Shown: positions 23,636 to 36,650 of the stretch, one piece after another
Layout of the letters: each line of letters begins with the position of its first letter
Position numbering within the stretch: the first letter of the stretch is position 1
Assembly: GCA_009733775.1 (NCBI GenBank)
Contig: WOGZ01000098.1
Coordinates: 1 to 64,000 of the forward strand
DNA length: 64,000 nt
Origin: Alectoria sarmentosa
Taxonomy: Eukaryota > Ascomycota > Lecanoromycetes > Lecanorales > Parmeliaceae
Reading direction: 5' to 3'
Position numbers and translations under genes: made by a program
The notes under the pieces: generated by a model
What the model was told of the DNA's origin: nothing
Seen by the model: only the letters and a program-made list of their open reading frames with translations
The model's database searches: none

Positions 23636-25797
23636 TGTGATACAATATGGAGACACGCATGTGAAAGACAGATGATTGCTGTCAGGGTTTGCAGCCTATT
23701 ATTAAGTCACTTGGAGATACGGGATCTGACGGTGGTATGTAATGCTGCTCCTTCCATTAGCTCGATACTAAGATACTACTACCGTCTCATCAAATTTAGC
23801 TTTTGTTCCTACGACGGGTCATCCTGAGAAGCCTGGAACAACAACATCTTGTCCGGGTACAGAGGAAACTTTCGCGAACTGCGAACGAAGCAGCTCTAAG
23901 AAGAGCGCACACGATTAATGGAACTTGGTAATATTATAAATGTGGCCTCAGCCATGCAAAATGGTAATTTGGCCTATCATATGAGAAGATGGAGCATATG
24001 ACGGCTCCCTGCATATCAACAAGACTCGATTTCCTGTACCATCGCTCACCGAAAGTATGGAAGGATTGAAGGAAGAAGGTTAGGAATCTTGGCTTACTGT
24101 ACCCTATGGGCAATCGAGAGCAAGAGCTCTGTATGTGACGCGATTGTGAAGCTACACGTGTCAGAATTCAAGCTGACACTTGATAGTGAATGACATTTGC
24201 ACGCCAAGCTCGGTTAATGGACTGACAAAGAATAGTAGAATACAACATAGGAGAAGGAAATGGAAGAGTTGGTGTGCAGGTGCTAACGCACGACTAATCG
24301 TGCCGCTACCTCGGTATGTAAAAAGCGCCCGCCGCGGGTCAAGTAACGGCCACAAGGTCCCGTATGCTTCCCGTTCCGTTATGGGTCAATCGGCCTGTGT
24401 GTAGGTCTGATTGTGAATGAAAAGAGAGCAAGGTCTGCAGCAAGGAGACCAGCCCTGCCTTGTTTTACGTATTCCAGTCTTCCTCTCTTCCCCCAGTCGG
24501 ACAATGCTCATCGTTTTCCGAATCTTCTCGTAAGATACCGGGGAAGCCAATACCTACTATATTCCTTTGCCCTTGGTATGCGTCTGATTCAGAGACGGTG
24601 AAAGACTTGGCGGCCTAGTTTTGACTTTTGCGTGCAAGGATTTAAGATCACGATGTTGGGTTGGAAGACTGACGAATGACCCAGGGCGGATATCGCATCA
24701 AGTAAGCGATAAATTCGGTATTCGCTCAACGCTTAGGATTCAGGATTCCGACCTGTTCAGCTGAGACAGGAATCGTTGAAACTCCCATTCAAAGTCTAAA
24801 AGGTGTCTCAACTGCGGCCTTCATTCTCCATCCTCCATCGAGATTAATTGGCCATTGGTAGCGGGCCTACGGAACGGGGCTTTCAAATGCTCTCCACAGT
24901 GCCTCTCGTAAGGCTGACCATGCCGACTTGAAGATCTGAGTCAGCATCTCGTCGGCTCTTTCGCTAGCTATTTGACATGTTGATTACTAAAAGGTGAATC
25001 CAAGTGGCTGAAGTGAGACTTGTCGGTGAGTATAAATCTTGATAGTCAGCTGTTGGAACGATTTGAGGAAGGAGTAGGTTTGTCGATGCTTAGCCAAACC
25101 GAGGCTGTTGCCCAGCTCTGCCTAGATAGAATCTTAACATTCGTATTTCACTACTTTTCACTTATAATATTGCTGAGCGCGATTGGCGTGTCCAAAGAGA
25201 AACTATCCGGAGCTGGAAATTAGCTGTCGACGAACAGATGGACGAGTGAACTCAATGCTCATGACCAACACTTTAATCACTGGATTTCTGCCTAGGTCGA
25301 CTTTGTTGTTGTTCCCCTCGGACACATATGCAGTAAGATGCAAGCTGTTAATCACAAATGGTCTGCTCGTCCTTGTCGAACGTTATCCGCTCACTAAGCT
25401 TGCATGCATGTTTGTTGATGGTTGGTGGCAAGGGTCAGCAGCTTTTCAGGCAGCAGAGAATAGTGCGAAAGGAGTCGTAGAAGAAAAGCCGAATTCTGGT
25501 ACAATCGCAAAAGCCTCCCATTCTGCGCAGGTGGGAATCGAGCAGAGAAGGTTCTTTCATATTGTATTCAATCACTTCCTATTGTCTTGCTTGCTGGAAA
25601 ATGGAAATGGGCGCAATTCGGAGTTGGTGGGGGGGACTAACGCCAAGACTCGAACGATGAACCATTGGAGACTCGGATTTATCGGACCTATCAGACTCGG
25701 TAGATTGCAGAATACGACACGTAACGCGTTCGACCATTAGCGCCTATCAACCAACTTGCTGCTCAAGCATCTCAAACACTACTGATTGCTCTCCATG
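23636..25797. other. Intergenic stretch with no convincing gene
   Basis: 2.2 kb. It includes the promoter of the Zn2Cys6 regulator. A 185-codon open frame (25183-25740, +) has no recognisable domain. A segment at 25,630-25,742 superficially resembles a minus-strand tRNA but its arms do not pair. Confidence 0.4.
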
Positions 25798-27154
25798 ATG
25801 GATCTACCTGTGCTTGATGCCCTTCCAGTCGAGCTGAAAGAAACTGCCATTGGCTACGTGAGTCCTACCGGTCATCCTTTCATCTCCTATAGATTGTGGT
25901 CTCCTATAGATTGTGGCACTTCTGCTTTGGCACCCTGTACCATAAATAGCTGTGTAATACGGCAGATGCTGTTGGCCAACAAGGATTCGTGATCTTCTAC
26001 TAATTCATAGTCATGTTCGAAGTCATCGTGCTAAAATCCCCATCCTCATTGGCCCAGAGGCTTAGCCAGTCTTTGTCTTGTATCCAAATACATCTCTCAA
26101 CTACTCGCTTTTCTTCCGCCATGTCACAATCTCGATATAGCTCGCACGTCCGCTGACCATGTTTAAACGATAGCAACACTCCACAGCAAAAGTCAGTGTT
26201 GGGGGTTACAGTACAAGCGCACCATCAAGATGGGGCCCTCCACATCGTCGAAGACAACATGAGCGGACACGACTTTCGTAAAGTCCACTTCAAGAGCCTT
26301 CTGATGGCAAATAATCCCAAACCGAATATCTACTCGTTCCAGAACTGTCTGATTAACGGAAAACATGGAATCTGTACTCATCTCACAATTTACCAAGTCT
26401 TTCTGATTTATGGCGATATCCTGAGTCTAGATGCGTTCCCTTGCCTTGTCAAACTGGAGTCCCAGGAGGGTTTCTCGAACGATTTTCTCCAAGATTTTCA
26501 CAGACCTCGTCTGACTCACTTTCTGCTAAGGGTTCGTGATTGTATTCGGGAGAAAATGACTATGTTGACGAAATTTATGACACATTTCCAGACTCTTAGA
26601 AGCAAGGTATTTGACATACCAAAGCCTTGCAGGCCGCCAGGCGAAGACGAAAGATTTGCGCAGGCTATTGTACACCAAGGATGCACCTTGAAGCATCTTT
26701 ACTTCACCCGTGACGGGGATGAACTGCGGGGCATGCCGTTCTTGAATGCGACGTGTGATGCAAATAGCTGCGTCAATCAACTCTCATGGAGAGCATCAAA
26801 GACATTTATGATTCGTGTAAGGTCAGTCCAGCTTCTACATCGCTGTGGCTGATGACTAGAACAAAGTCAATTCACCATTTCCGCTAGTATCTCTTGGATT
26901 GCCTACCGCTACTTGTCACACCAGATATACTGCACGGCGTAAAGTACGGGACGAACCAGCTGCAGACTTTGATTAAGCAACTTGCACGCTATCAGGCATT
27001 CGCCCAAACGCTCGCCCATCAAATATTTCACGTTGCGCCTCGGCAGTGGAAGTTGTCGTTGCTAGTCCTTGGTATAGAGTATCTGTACAGCGAGACCTCT
27101 GTAACCCTCGGAAACGGCCTAATACGATACAAGCCCATGGATCCTACTGTTTGA
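25798..27154 (+). pseudogene. F-box-like protein, probably degenerate
   Basis: The first exon starts MMDLPVLDALPVELKETAIGY at 25798, close to the start of fungal F-box proteins (LP.EL...), and stops at a good donor (GTGAGTCC). Downstream, 26196-26852 is open and holds TLKHLYFTRDGDELRG, and 26894-27154 holds PRQWKLSLLVLGIEYLYSE, plausible as the repeat-poor C-terminal part of such proteins. However, 25,990-26,190 has stops in all frames where the exon after the F-box should be, and no set of introns was found that joins the parts. Read as a decayed copy; a gene with several unrecognised introns is possible. Confidence 0.35.
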
Positions 27155-27397
27155 CCCCGCCAATATTACCTGCTTCCATCCCTTATGGACACCTGGTCTG
27201 TGACACCAATCGATCCACGCGAGGCAAGATACGTCGTGCACGAAAGCGACATATTGGGATACGGTACACACAACACGCGAACATCTGATGAGATGTAAAT
27301 AATGCTGGGAGAAGTTTTCCTCGGGGTTCTCGATCAAAAGCCTAAATACAAGCAGCAAAGCAAGGTATGCTTCGCCCTATCTGGCTTTCTACCCCTC

Positions 27398-29470
27398 TCA
27401 AACATATTCTGCCGTGACACTATCATACTTGACCAGCTTATATACGAGACAGTACTTGGTCTGCGCCGAGTAGTACGTCATCACAATCTCATAGTAGATG
27501 ACGTAGTACATCTTACCATCCTTACCCAACTTCTGCACCAGCTCAACGGCGGGGATGCAACTCAGATCAGCCGTCAATCTCGCGAGATGCTTGACTTGTC
27601 CACCATCTTTGTAGATAGGAGCACCCTTGTCCTCGGGGTCAGCGAACATGAGGATGTCTTGCGAGACAATTTGGCGGGGGCCTTCGGAGACCTTCCAGAC
27701 TTTGTGGTATTTTCGGACGAAGGCGCGATCTTCGGTGACGGGGCTGCCTTTGGTGATGAACCAGGACATGTCGAAGACTTTGAGCTCGCCGTCGTAGTCA
27801 TCCCTATAATGGTCAGCAACCCGCTATGCAAAAAAAGAAGAATGGGAATGCATACCACCAACTGGTCGACTTTGAATGCTTGCTGCTATCATACTTGCTC
27901 ATGATCTCAGTACCATAGTGCTTCCTGGCAGATCTAGACGCGACTTTGACTCTCTCGGTATCTGGTTCCAATTGGCTGAGACCTTTCATTAGTGCGCCTC
28001 TGACGACAGCAGTCCAGCCGTTAGGTGGCTGCATGACTTCAATAGCTGGGTCAATGGCTTCACGAACGGTCTCGCGGAGGTAGGCGTTTTGGCCGAAACC
28101 GCCGACTAGAAGTACTGCTTTCACCTTCTTTTGAGTGGCAGCGATCTGGCCTCGGACCAAAGCTACGACTTCGTCCACAACGGGATCGAAGATGGCTTTG
28201 ACTTGGGTGCCATTCATCTTGAATTTGCCACGTCGAACGCCCTGGGACGGGTCGTCGGCCAGGCCGGGGACTATGGCTGTCAGGTCGGGCCAGGTCAAGT
28301 TCAGTGGATGATTTCAATTGACTCACCAGGTATCAAAAACTCCTCATTAGCACCACCACGAAACGCTTTCTTGGTGACCAAATCAAACCTTTTCATGGCA
28401 TCCTCCACCACCTCCTCGTCCCATTCCTCGTTCAGACTCAACTTATCGACCAGGAACTTCTGGAAGATACGATTCAAGAAGGTGCTCCCGCACAACCTAC
28501 CAGATCCCATAGCGGCCTCGGTAATTTTCAAGATCGGCTTGAGTTCAGTGACCGTGTATGAGATCAAATCGACAGTGCCACCTCCAGCGTCACACAGCAC
28601 GAAAGTATCACCGACTTGGATGCTGTGAGGATCCATCGCATGCAATGCATAGATTGCGGCTGCTTCCGGTTCAGAGATAATCTGCAGACTCTTGCCCATC
28701 CCAGCTGCAGCCGCACAGGCGCGGGTCTTGGCTTGGGCGGAGTCTGACCACACTGCCGGAACAGTAATGATATATTCAATCGGCGTGCTTTTGATGATGC
28801 TAGAGGGCAGTTTGAATTTGAGTACCTCTTCGGTATGGGTGCGAAGAGCCCCGAGATAGTCGGTGCAGAGCTTCTCGCTTGAGGCGCTATAACCTGGTGG
28901 GAGGGCGTGTTGGTCTGGGAACTGACGACTCAAGTCGGAGATTCCACGGCTCTGCGTGGGATCGAGGTCGAGTTTGAACCATTGATGACGGAGACCATAG
29001 TCGTCGACCTGGAAACCCCATTTCACTTGACCTTGTTCGTATCGGAGCTCGCTGGCATGTCTGTCAGCTCGCACTTTGGTCTCCGAGGGTGAGCAAGAAG
29101 TTGGAGTAAAGTAGAGACTGACGTTGGCACTTTATCACTGCTTACACCTTCAAGGCCACCAGTCGTCGAGTCAGGCCACTGGATGATCACAGACTGCACA
29201 TCGGGCTGCACAAGATGTTAGGATTGATAAAGTCATTGCAGAGGGGAACGAAAATCATACACGACGAGTCTGAGCCCAAGCAACACCCGAAAAGGTCGTT
29301 CCAAAATCCACAGCGATGAGTATCTTTCGGTCAGCCGTAGCGTCGTCTCTAACTTCTAAAGTCGACGTGGCATGTTCAAGAGCTTCCAAGGTGGTCTTGT
29401 CATCCATCTTTGCGTCCGCGTGCAGAGAGTAGTGATGGCTCAATGCTTGGATGATTTCTTCCGTGTTCAT
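27398..29470 (-). CDS. Hsp70-like actin-fold ATPase
   Basis: Member of the divergent fungal Hsp70 family. Exons 29470-29261, 29205-29123, 29060-28327, 28270-27856 and 27803-27398 give 615 aa. ATPase motifs are clear: AVDFGTTFSGVAW (~54), CDAGGGTVDL (~253) and VLLVGGFGQNAYLRE (~396), plus IISEPEAAAIYAL. After the ATPase domain there is only ~200 aa without the canonical peptide-binding domain or EEVD tail, so it is not a housekeeping chaperone. These proteins are common as expanded families in Pezizomycotina, often of unknown role. It diverges from the coiled-coil gene at 30021. Confidence 0.88.
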
Positions 29471-30020
29471 ATGAAGATAACGGTTCCCAGCAGAAGGAGA
29501 AGGGCAGGTGTTGGGGTCGATTAAGTCAGGACGGGTGGGCTTGTTGTCAACGCCAGGCTATCAATGCGCCTGAGCCTTGCAATGCCGTGCTGGCGGTGTC
29601 AGTCCAAGCAATAAGCCTTGGTCATAGCAACGGCTCACACAAGCTTGAAAGGCAGTAGGCATGAAGAAGCTTCCGAATTTCTGCAAGGCTATCGCGCTAG
29701 CAGAGCGAGACAACGATCTTATTAACCTGTTGTGGCATTTCATGTATGCACTGGCGTCAGCCCTGAGCATTTATGAGTGTAATACTGGCCCTTCGGGTTG
29801 ATAGCCTTGTGGTGTTATGCATGTTCCCGCTAACTTAGTGTGAGAAGTGGGGCGCAGTGCATGGTGCTTAAGGCTGCCAGGCTGACTCTATATCCCGCAC
29901 CAGGTGACTCGACGCAAAACAGCAGACAAGAATCAAGGGACTCAGCCATGTCTAAAGACCTGCGACGCCGTGTAGCCTTTTAGTCTCGTTGCTAGCCAGA
30001 GGCCTCTCTCGCCGTCTTCG
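29471..30020. promoter_or_regulatory. Shared upstream region of a divergent gene pair
   Basis: 550 bp between the start codons of the Hsp70-like gene (minus) and the coiled-coil gene (plus). Probably holds both promoters. No clear TATA or CCAAT arrangement was seen. Confidence 0.4.
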
Positions 30021-31802
30021 ATGGCGATGGAGCAAAATCAGGAATTGCAATCGCTCAGCAAATCAACAATGGCTGATAAGCTTAACCAGAGCAGCAAGAA
30101 TGAACCTGAGGCGTGGTACAAGGTCGTCCTCAAGACCGGTGCAGAGGAAGTTGCAGAGTCACCACCGCATAGCGAGGATGAGCTGAGCGTGTCCCACGGT
30201 AGATATCTTTCGAAGCCTACAATTGATTCCACGTCTCTGATCCTTAGCCAGACGAGAGTGCATCAGAAATTCTAGGAGCATGTGGCCCTCAGAAAGCTAC
30301 CCTACCAAGATCAAAGCCCAATCCGCCCATCAAGTCGACGGACTCTGAAACCCTACAAGCATACGAAAAAGACTACCGCGACCTACAGAAAGCCTACGAC
30401 GACGCACGACGTGAGTGTCAATCCTCGCATCGAGAGAACCGAGACCAGTCGCTAGAGCTACGCGACCTGAAGCGCCGTCTCGCCAAGTTACAAGAGCAAA
30501 ACGGGCAACTGCGCGAGCAAAATGGCCTTTTGCGGGAAGCGTACCAGGCCTATCAAGCTCGTGGAGAGAAGCTTTCCAAGAGCGAGAGAAATAAGTATAA
30601 TGAGCATTTCGAGATGCTCGAGAACCACATATCCCACCTCCAACATGAGCGGCATAAACGAGAAACGCACATGGAATTCTTGACCGAGCAGACCCGGGAA
30701 GCCAATGACGGCAAAGAAAGACTCGAGGCCGAAGCCCGAAAATTGCAGAGTCAGATAAGGGACTTGTCCGCTAACCTGACCGAGTGCAAAGACGATCTGC
30801 TGAGGCTGCAGCCCGCGAGCCAAATATCCGACAACGAGATCTCCGAGCAGTTTTCAAATCTAGACCAACAGATTGCAGGGTGGGTCGACGACAGAACAGA
30901 AGACTCGACGGCATTGGAAGAGAAGATCGGAAGCATCAAAACACTGGACGACCTACCCGAGCTGCTGCGAATGTTTGCAACATCCGACCATCTGCGGCTC
31001 GCGAAGAAATACCCCGATTCGCAGCCATTGCTCTTGCGGTACTTCGTCCACTGCTATCTGCAAACCTTCATCCTGAGTAGCGACGTCTACCTCTTTGGAC
31101 TTGACGTACGCAACATTGCGCTCTTGCAAGGGATGGAGGAGGGGATGAAGCAGCTTGAGCCACGTCGAGGTATGACTACTCTTCTGATCATTCCAAACTA
31201 GCCAGCACCTCTGACTACGAGCAGACGAAAAGACCCTACGAAACTGGAGATCCGAAACCCTCCGAGGGCTGCTCCAAATGTCGAACTTCGTCGAAGAGCA
31301 GAACCGACACGCGAAAATGGCTTCCGAAACACTGTCCGAAGCCCTTTCAGCCCTCGTCTCAAAGCCTGCAAACGACGAGTCGAGCTTCGAGGAGCTCCAT
31401 AAGCAGATCATCCTCCCTGCAATCCAACTCGCCACGAAGCTGCGCCTCTCCACCACCGACTACCGCCTCATCTTCCATCCCTTCACCCGAGACCCAAGCA
31501 AAAGCACGACGGCCTACCACTACGAGATCCAGAATTCCAGCATGATGGATATAATGACGCACAAGATCATCCGCCCGGACAGTATCCTCAAGGTCGCGGA
31601 AGACGGGCGGATCGGAGAAGAGATGCTCGTGGTGTCTCCAGCGTTGGTGAGGAATCAAAGGGACGGGAACGGGAGGGTGATGGTGTGTAAGCCGACCGTT
31701 CTAATCAAGCTGGATGAACCAATGGGGAAGCGCAGTCGCGGGATTAGGGCGTTGGGAGCTTGGACACCGAGTTGGCTTGGTGGGGATGATGTGGTCGTGT
31801 AA
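30021..31802 (+). CDS. Coiled-coil protein of unknown function
   Basis: Exons 30021-30198, 30252-31169 and 31225-31802 give 557 aa. Residues ~85-265 are a long charged coiled coil (for example ELRDLKRRLAKLQEQNGQLR and LEAEARKLQSQIRDLSANL). The C-terminal half is globular: DDLPELLRMFATSDHLRL, then LLLRYFVHCYLQTFILSSDV, and after the last intron a region with HPFTRDPSKS and MVCKPTVLIKLDEP. A second in-frame ATG sits 16 codons downstream (MADKLNQ). I do not recognise the family. The architecture, coiled coil plus conserved C-terminal domain, looks constrained and not random. Confidence 0.8.
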
Positions 31803-33812
31803 AGGTTGAAGAGGCTGCTTTCTTGCGGGAAGGGGTTCAGTCTTGGCCTGAGAATACTGGCTTTACTGCCGATGTAGCCCCTTTATCCTCACATCCTTTG
31901 TCCGAAATGCAGTCTCAAATGAAGGAACCCATATATCATGACCAAGATCAGCAACGTCTCGTCCTCCCAAACCCGACTACTGAGACTAGACTCGGAAATT
32001 TCTAAAACCCTATTTCGTGACGTCTCCATCTCCAAGCCGGTCTCTGCGAGCCTCTTGACAGACACTCCGAATAGCCTGTAGGGAAAACCTCTTCGGACAG
32101 ACGAAACGCCAACGTCATTCAAACCCCCCAATACATTGCACGAAACACACACACAACGCTTCCTAGTGTCAACATCAAACCGCCCAGCCCCTTCCCGAGC
32201 CCCCGTTCCAGTCTATAAAACACGACCTTACTCCATCGAAAGCCTAGGAAGGGACAAAAAAGTCGCATATGCACTCCCCACAAACCAAACCAAACCCTCA
32301 ACCTTAACTCCCACCGCCCGCCCGAGTAGCAAACCGGTAACCATCGCGAAGAAAACCAGGAACCGACCAACCACGGGACAATGTGTCCATGTGCGGCGGC
32401 GGCGATGCAAGCGCTGAAAAGGCGTGGTAGGTAGGTAGCAGATCCCCGAATTTCAGGAGTGCATACTCAACGTGGTCGTCGTCGCACCAGAGAGACATTT
32501 GTAGAAACAAACCACCAAAAAATATGAGTAAGCTGGTGTGGAAAAAATCCCCATGCAGATAGATAGATCTGACCTCAGTAGATGACGGCGCGGGAAAATC
32601 CCCGCCCAGATCGCACGTTACTTGCTCTGGAAAAAAAGGGGGGGGAAGTTTTGTTCTCTGCTGGGTTGAGGGGTGGGGGTTGAGTTTGAGGGGGGAATCC
32701 GACCTATGGGATTCGTCTTCCCGAGTACGGCGTTTAGCAAAAGCGACCGTAGGAGTCTGGAAGTTCAAACCCCATCACCCCTACTTAGGACGGCATCAGC
32801 AAAATGAACCGGGGGGTTCCGTGCATCAATCGGAATATCGAGAACAACGGGGCAGACAGGCAGACAGGCAGGCAAAAGCTGAATGACAAACTCTGCGTGA
32901 CATGCGTAATCAACCATGTGATGGCCCAACAAAAAAAAAAAAAAAAATAGCATCACCAAGCCTGTTGGAACCGCCGGCAGGATTTATCTGCGATCATGGC
33001 GTCCAAAAGTACGTACCCACCCAGTCAGTCATCAGATCCCGGGTCAACCAGAGCTTCCGTCATTGCGGCTTCCGACAAAACAAGAAATATAGATATCACC
33101 AAAAAAATCCATGCCGGTCTCACTCACCATATGTGGCGCCAGCAGCATTTTTGGTTTGGTGGCCGAGAAAGAAAAGACTGCGTTGCCAAACATACCAATC
33201 AATACATTCACACAAGTGCTGAAGGATGGATGGCTGGCGCATGCATACTTAACGAAGAAAAGACAAATGATGGAATTTACATATGAAATCTCCCACAGTC
33301 GATTTCGGCCCCCTTTTCCCCAAAGTCGTCATTCATTTATTTATTTATTTATACCGGACGAATGATTTTCAGCAAAAGTTGTCTGTCCAAGCGGCACCGC
33401 AATCCGATTCTCGGGCCCAAAACTGCTCTTCAGGTTTCCCCCCCCCACCACCCCACCAACCTTTTTCTAAACATTCCAGGCCATGTCCGACCTTCTTGCC
33501 TTCTCATCTTTTTTCCAAAAATCCGCCCAAGAGACTTTGGTGCCCACAGGCCGCGGAAGCCTTTGCAAGATTTTGCTCTCTCTCTCCATTAAGGATGTCA
33601 GTATGACCACGCCTTCTTCTTTGTTGCCTACAGAATATTCTCGGGACATGCTTTGATTTTTTTTCTTTTATTGAAAATGTTGGGCATTCCTGTTTACATC
33701 TAAGAAGGGCGCAAATATACACATGGATCCCCAAGTACATAGGTAGTCGAAGTTGATTTTCATCTATCAATTCTTCATGAATCATAGCATGCATAAAACT
33801 TTTTCCCCATCT
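31803..33812. other. Intergenic stretch with simple repeats
   Basis: 2 kb between the 3' ends of two convergent genes. It contains GGCAGACA repeats at about 32,851-32,876, a 17-A run near 32,931-32,947 and an ATTT tract at about 33,332-33,354. Open frames here are compositionally skewed and unsupported. Confidence 0.4.
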
Positions 33813-35170
33813 TCAAACAAAAGACTCCTCAATCCTCGCCCTGACCGAGGCCGATGCGCCATCCTCCTGCCAATTATTCCATCTCCTCTCGCTCTCGGCC
33901 CTCTCCGCCGATCCAATGGCCTCCCGTGTCCCGGCGTCAAGCACCTGCTCGAATTCCACCAATTCGATATCACTCTTGTGATGACGCTCCGGTGACCGAT
34001 CCGTCCGATTATTCTCCAGTCTTTTCTGGTGGCTTTCAGAACCTTCTTCTCTTGGGTCCGGCGGCCGCCGTCCTTTGCTTTGCGCGGAAGAAGAAGAAGA
34101 TGAGGCAGTACGTCTGCTAGTCCAGCGGAGAGCGGAGAGGAAGTTGAAGTCAAGACCCGCGAAGAGGGGTCGAAAAGTGGTGAAACAGGCGCAGATGATG
34201 GCCATGGTAGGCTCAACTTGAGACCACATGTAACATGTGACTATGGTATCTTCACACGCGTTAGAGTGTTAACAACTTGGTTTTTGACTTCCGACTTACA
34301 GGTCAGATCGCCCCCTTTGACCAAGTCTATTGTAATAATGCGCATCAGGCCAGCGACACATACCCTGCAAGCCTCTGTCAACCACAGCGACTCTGCTAAT
34401 CATCGAAATTCTTCGACTCACAATGCGCCCAGAGCGAAGATCCCAGAAAGCGCTATCCTCTGACGAGTTGCGAGTTTGAGGTTCCACACCATGTGAAGCG
34501 GCATGCACAAGATGATAAGATCTAGACCTATATTCGAGCCGGTGATAGCATCCCAATAGACCTTGATATGGATACATTGATCCGAAAACAGACTGTCCGG
34601 ATTATCTCTCTCGGCATTGGTGTGACATTGAAAAGCGAGGCACAGAAGTGCAGCAAGGAGCCAAGAAATGCATGCCATGCCGACTATAGTGGTTGCTCTC
34701 CGGAAGATGCGGGTATCGAAGATGCGGCGGTAGAGGAGTAGGATGGAGATCTTAACCATGGCGATGGCGAGAGTATAAGTGAGCACAGCGGCGTTGAGGG
34801 TCTGAAGAGTAGGAACGAGTCAGCAATTTGCTCAAGGTAAGGCATGGAGGCTCCACGGCCAACCTTGAGAAACGTTGCCATTTGGCTCTGGGTCAACGTG
34901 TCCGCATGCCGGCCTCCTCCCCCGCTCGTGATCACTGAATTCGTCAGCATGAAAAAGAAAAGCCGGATGGACGAACGAACTGATCGAGCCCACTGCCAGC
35001 ATGCAGTATAACGGGATCAAACTTGCGACCATCCACCAGTCGTCGGCCGCGAATGAGGCTTTGCTCCTCCATCGCGCTACAAAGCGGAGACATACCGCCA
35101 CAGTTGCGAGAATACCACATGCCACGGTTACGCGGATGACCTGGTCACGCCTTGGGTTGACGGCCTCCAT
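33813..35170 (-). CDS. Rhodopsin-domain integral membrane protein
   Basis: Belongs to the fungal rhodopsin-domain (PTH11-related) seven-helix proteins. Exons 35170-34981, 34934-34864, 34801-34422, 34364-34300 and 34240-33813 give 377 aa. Landmarks: ADDWWMVASLIPLYCML, then AVLTYTLAIAMVKISILLLY and YRRIF, then YWDAITGSNIGLDLIILCMP, LALVCVAGLMR-type helix, and WSQVEPTMAIICACFTTFRP, which is the family's helix-7 block. The first intron has an unusual GTTCGT donor. The ATG at 35170 is preferred; upstream extension lacks an ATG. The C-terminal ~110 residues are polar and hydrophilic. Some relatives act as surface sensors in plant-associated fungi; that role here is not shown. Confidence 0.85.
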
Positions 35171-36650
35171 GCTTTCGGCCAAAACCAAGTCGCTTTCTGT
35201 TGGGATATCATGACGGATGAAAACAGCGTTGGTTGAAATTCGACCGTTGTGAAGCTCAGGTGACACAAGGGACGATTATCAACGACGGCAAAAGGAGAGC
35301 GCTAGCAAAATGTGGCATGCATCTTGTGCTCGGCATTGATTGCACAACAATACACCGCCTATCGATCCGACGGGTATTTGCAGACAATGGCGCCATCCTT
35401 CTCGGAACGATACCGTGCCGTTGAGCAATAGAGATCAAGAACGGCCGTAGGAAACTTTTGCTCTCTAGCCACTGCCGAATTTATATGGTCCAAAGAATGG
35501 GCCGCAGATCCGAGACTGATTAAGGTCCGGGGTTCATCTTCTCCTCCGGAGTGCACCGAATGTAGATTTACAGTGAAGCCGTAGCCACCATCCATCACTC
35601 GAGGGGTCCGTGCTGTTACAGAGACCTTCCGTCAGTGTTCCTAGTATCAGTTCAGTTCGCTCAGCGCGGACCGAGCCATCGTCGAGGAAGCTTCGTCTTC
35701 GATAACCATAATAGAACGAACGGTACACGAAGCGCCGTCTCTATTATTCCGTTCCCTGACTCTGAGCTTCTTAAGAACAGAAGAGGGGAGGAAACAGCCA
35801 GATAAGAGGCAGGAGGAGGTGGACTGCAATCCATTGGTGTGTTTATGCAAGAGTTAGTTGACTGGCTGGTCACACTCCATCCCCTGAGTTCCAAATGGAC
35901 TCTTGCAGCATTCGCCCGCTCACAATTATTTTTTGGCGAAAGACCAATGCACGTTGCCGTCGGCTCAATATCCGCTCCGTAATGTAGAGTGTAGCGCCAT
36001 TTGGCCCCGCTCCATCCCCTTCTTTTCCCGCCGCGCCGTCCTGTTCTTGGTCACTACTGTGTAAGTAGCGAGAAGTAAGCATATCAGTTGTCGGCAGAGC
36101 CCGAGCGGATCGAAGGGAAACTAAGATTGATAATAGAGATTGAATTGATTTGACAGCCAACTTCACATAGCATCCATCTGGTTTGCTTCCACGATGTCTA
36201 TGATTCGTCATCAGCATCTGCCCTTCTTACCTTCGCCTCTTCAAAAGGGCAGCCGAGACACAGTTCCGGTCTGGTACAGAAATAAAAAACTCGGACGAGT
36301 AGTAACAACATGCAAAAGGAAAGATGAGCATTCCAACAAAACCCATCTTATCGCTTCAGCGGTGTTGGGCCGCCGCTACCTCTTGAGCATCCAGAAATAT
36401 AGGATACGCAATTAGCCTTTGACATCAGAAGCTGATCACGATGGGGACAGCCGATGAGATCCGCTCTTTCACCCTCTCCATATCATGATTTTCGGGAGAG
36501 CGTGGCCTCTGCACTCGAGACTCAGTAGAACCTTCGACCATTTATTATTCGCAAGATAAGATACACGTGCGCCATGAAAACAGATATCAAACAGCCGAGA
36601 TTAGAGCTCCAGTCTCCATCCCAGCGCCTTAAAGCTCTCGGAGCTAAAGA
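35171..36650. other. Intergenic stretch, nothing recognised
   Basis: 1.5 kb. It holds the promoter of the rhodopsin-domain gene. Open frames on both strands lack motifs and splice support. Confidence 0.4.

Noticed and set aside
23636..23656. Upstream extension of the Zn2Cys6 regulator
   Set aside because: It begins with GTG; the first ATG in frame is at 23635.
25630..25742. tRNA-like segment on the minus strand
   Set aside because: It has a TTCGAGT loop and a GGCGCTA start, but acceptor and T-arm stems do not pair; both ends carry similar and not complementary sequence.
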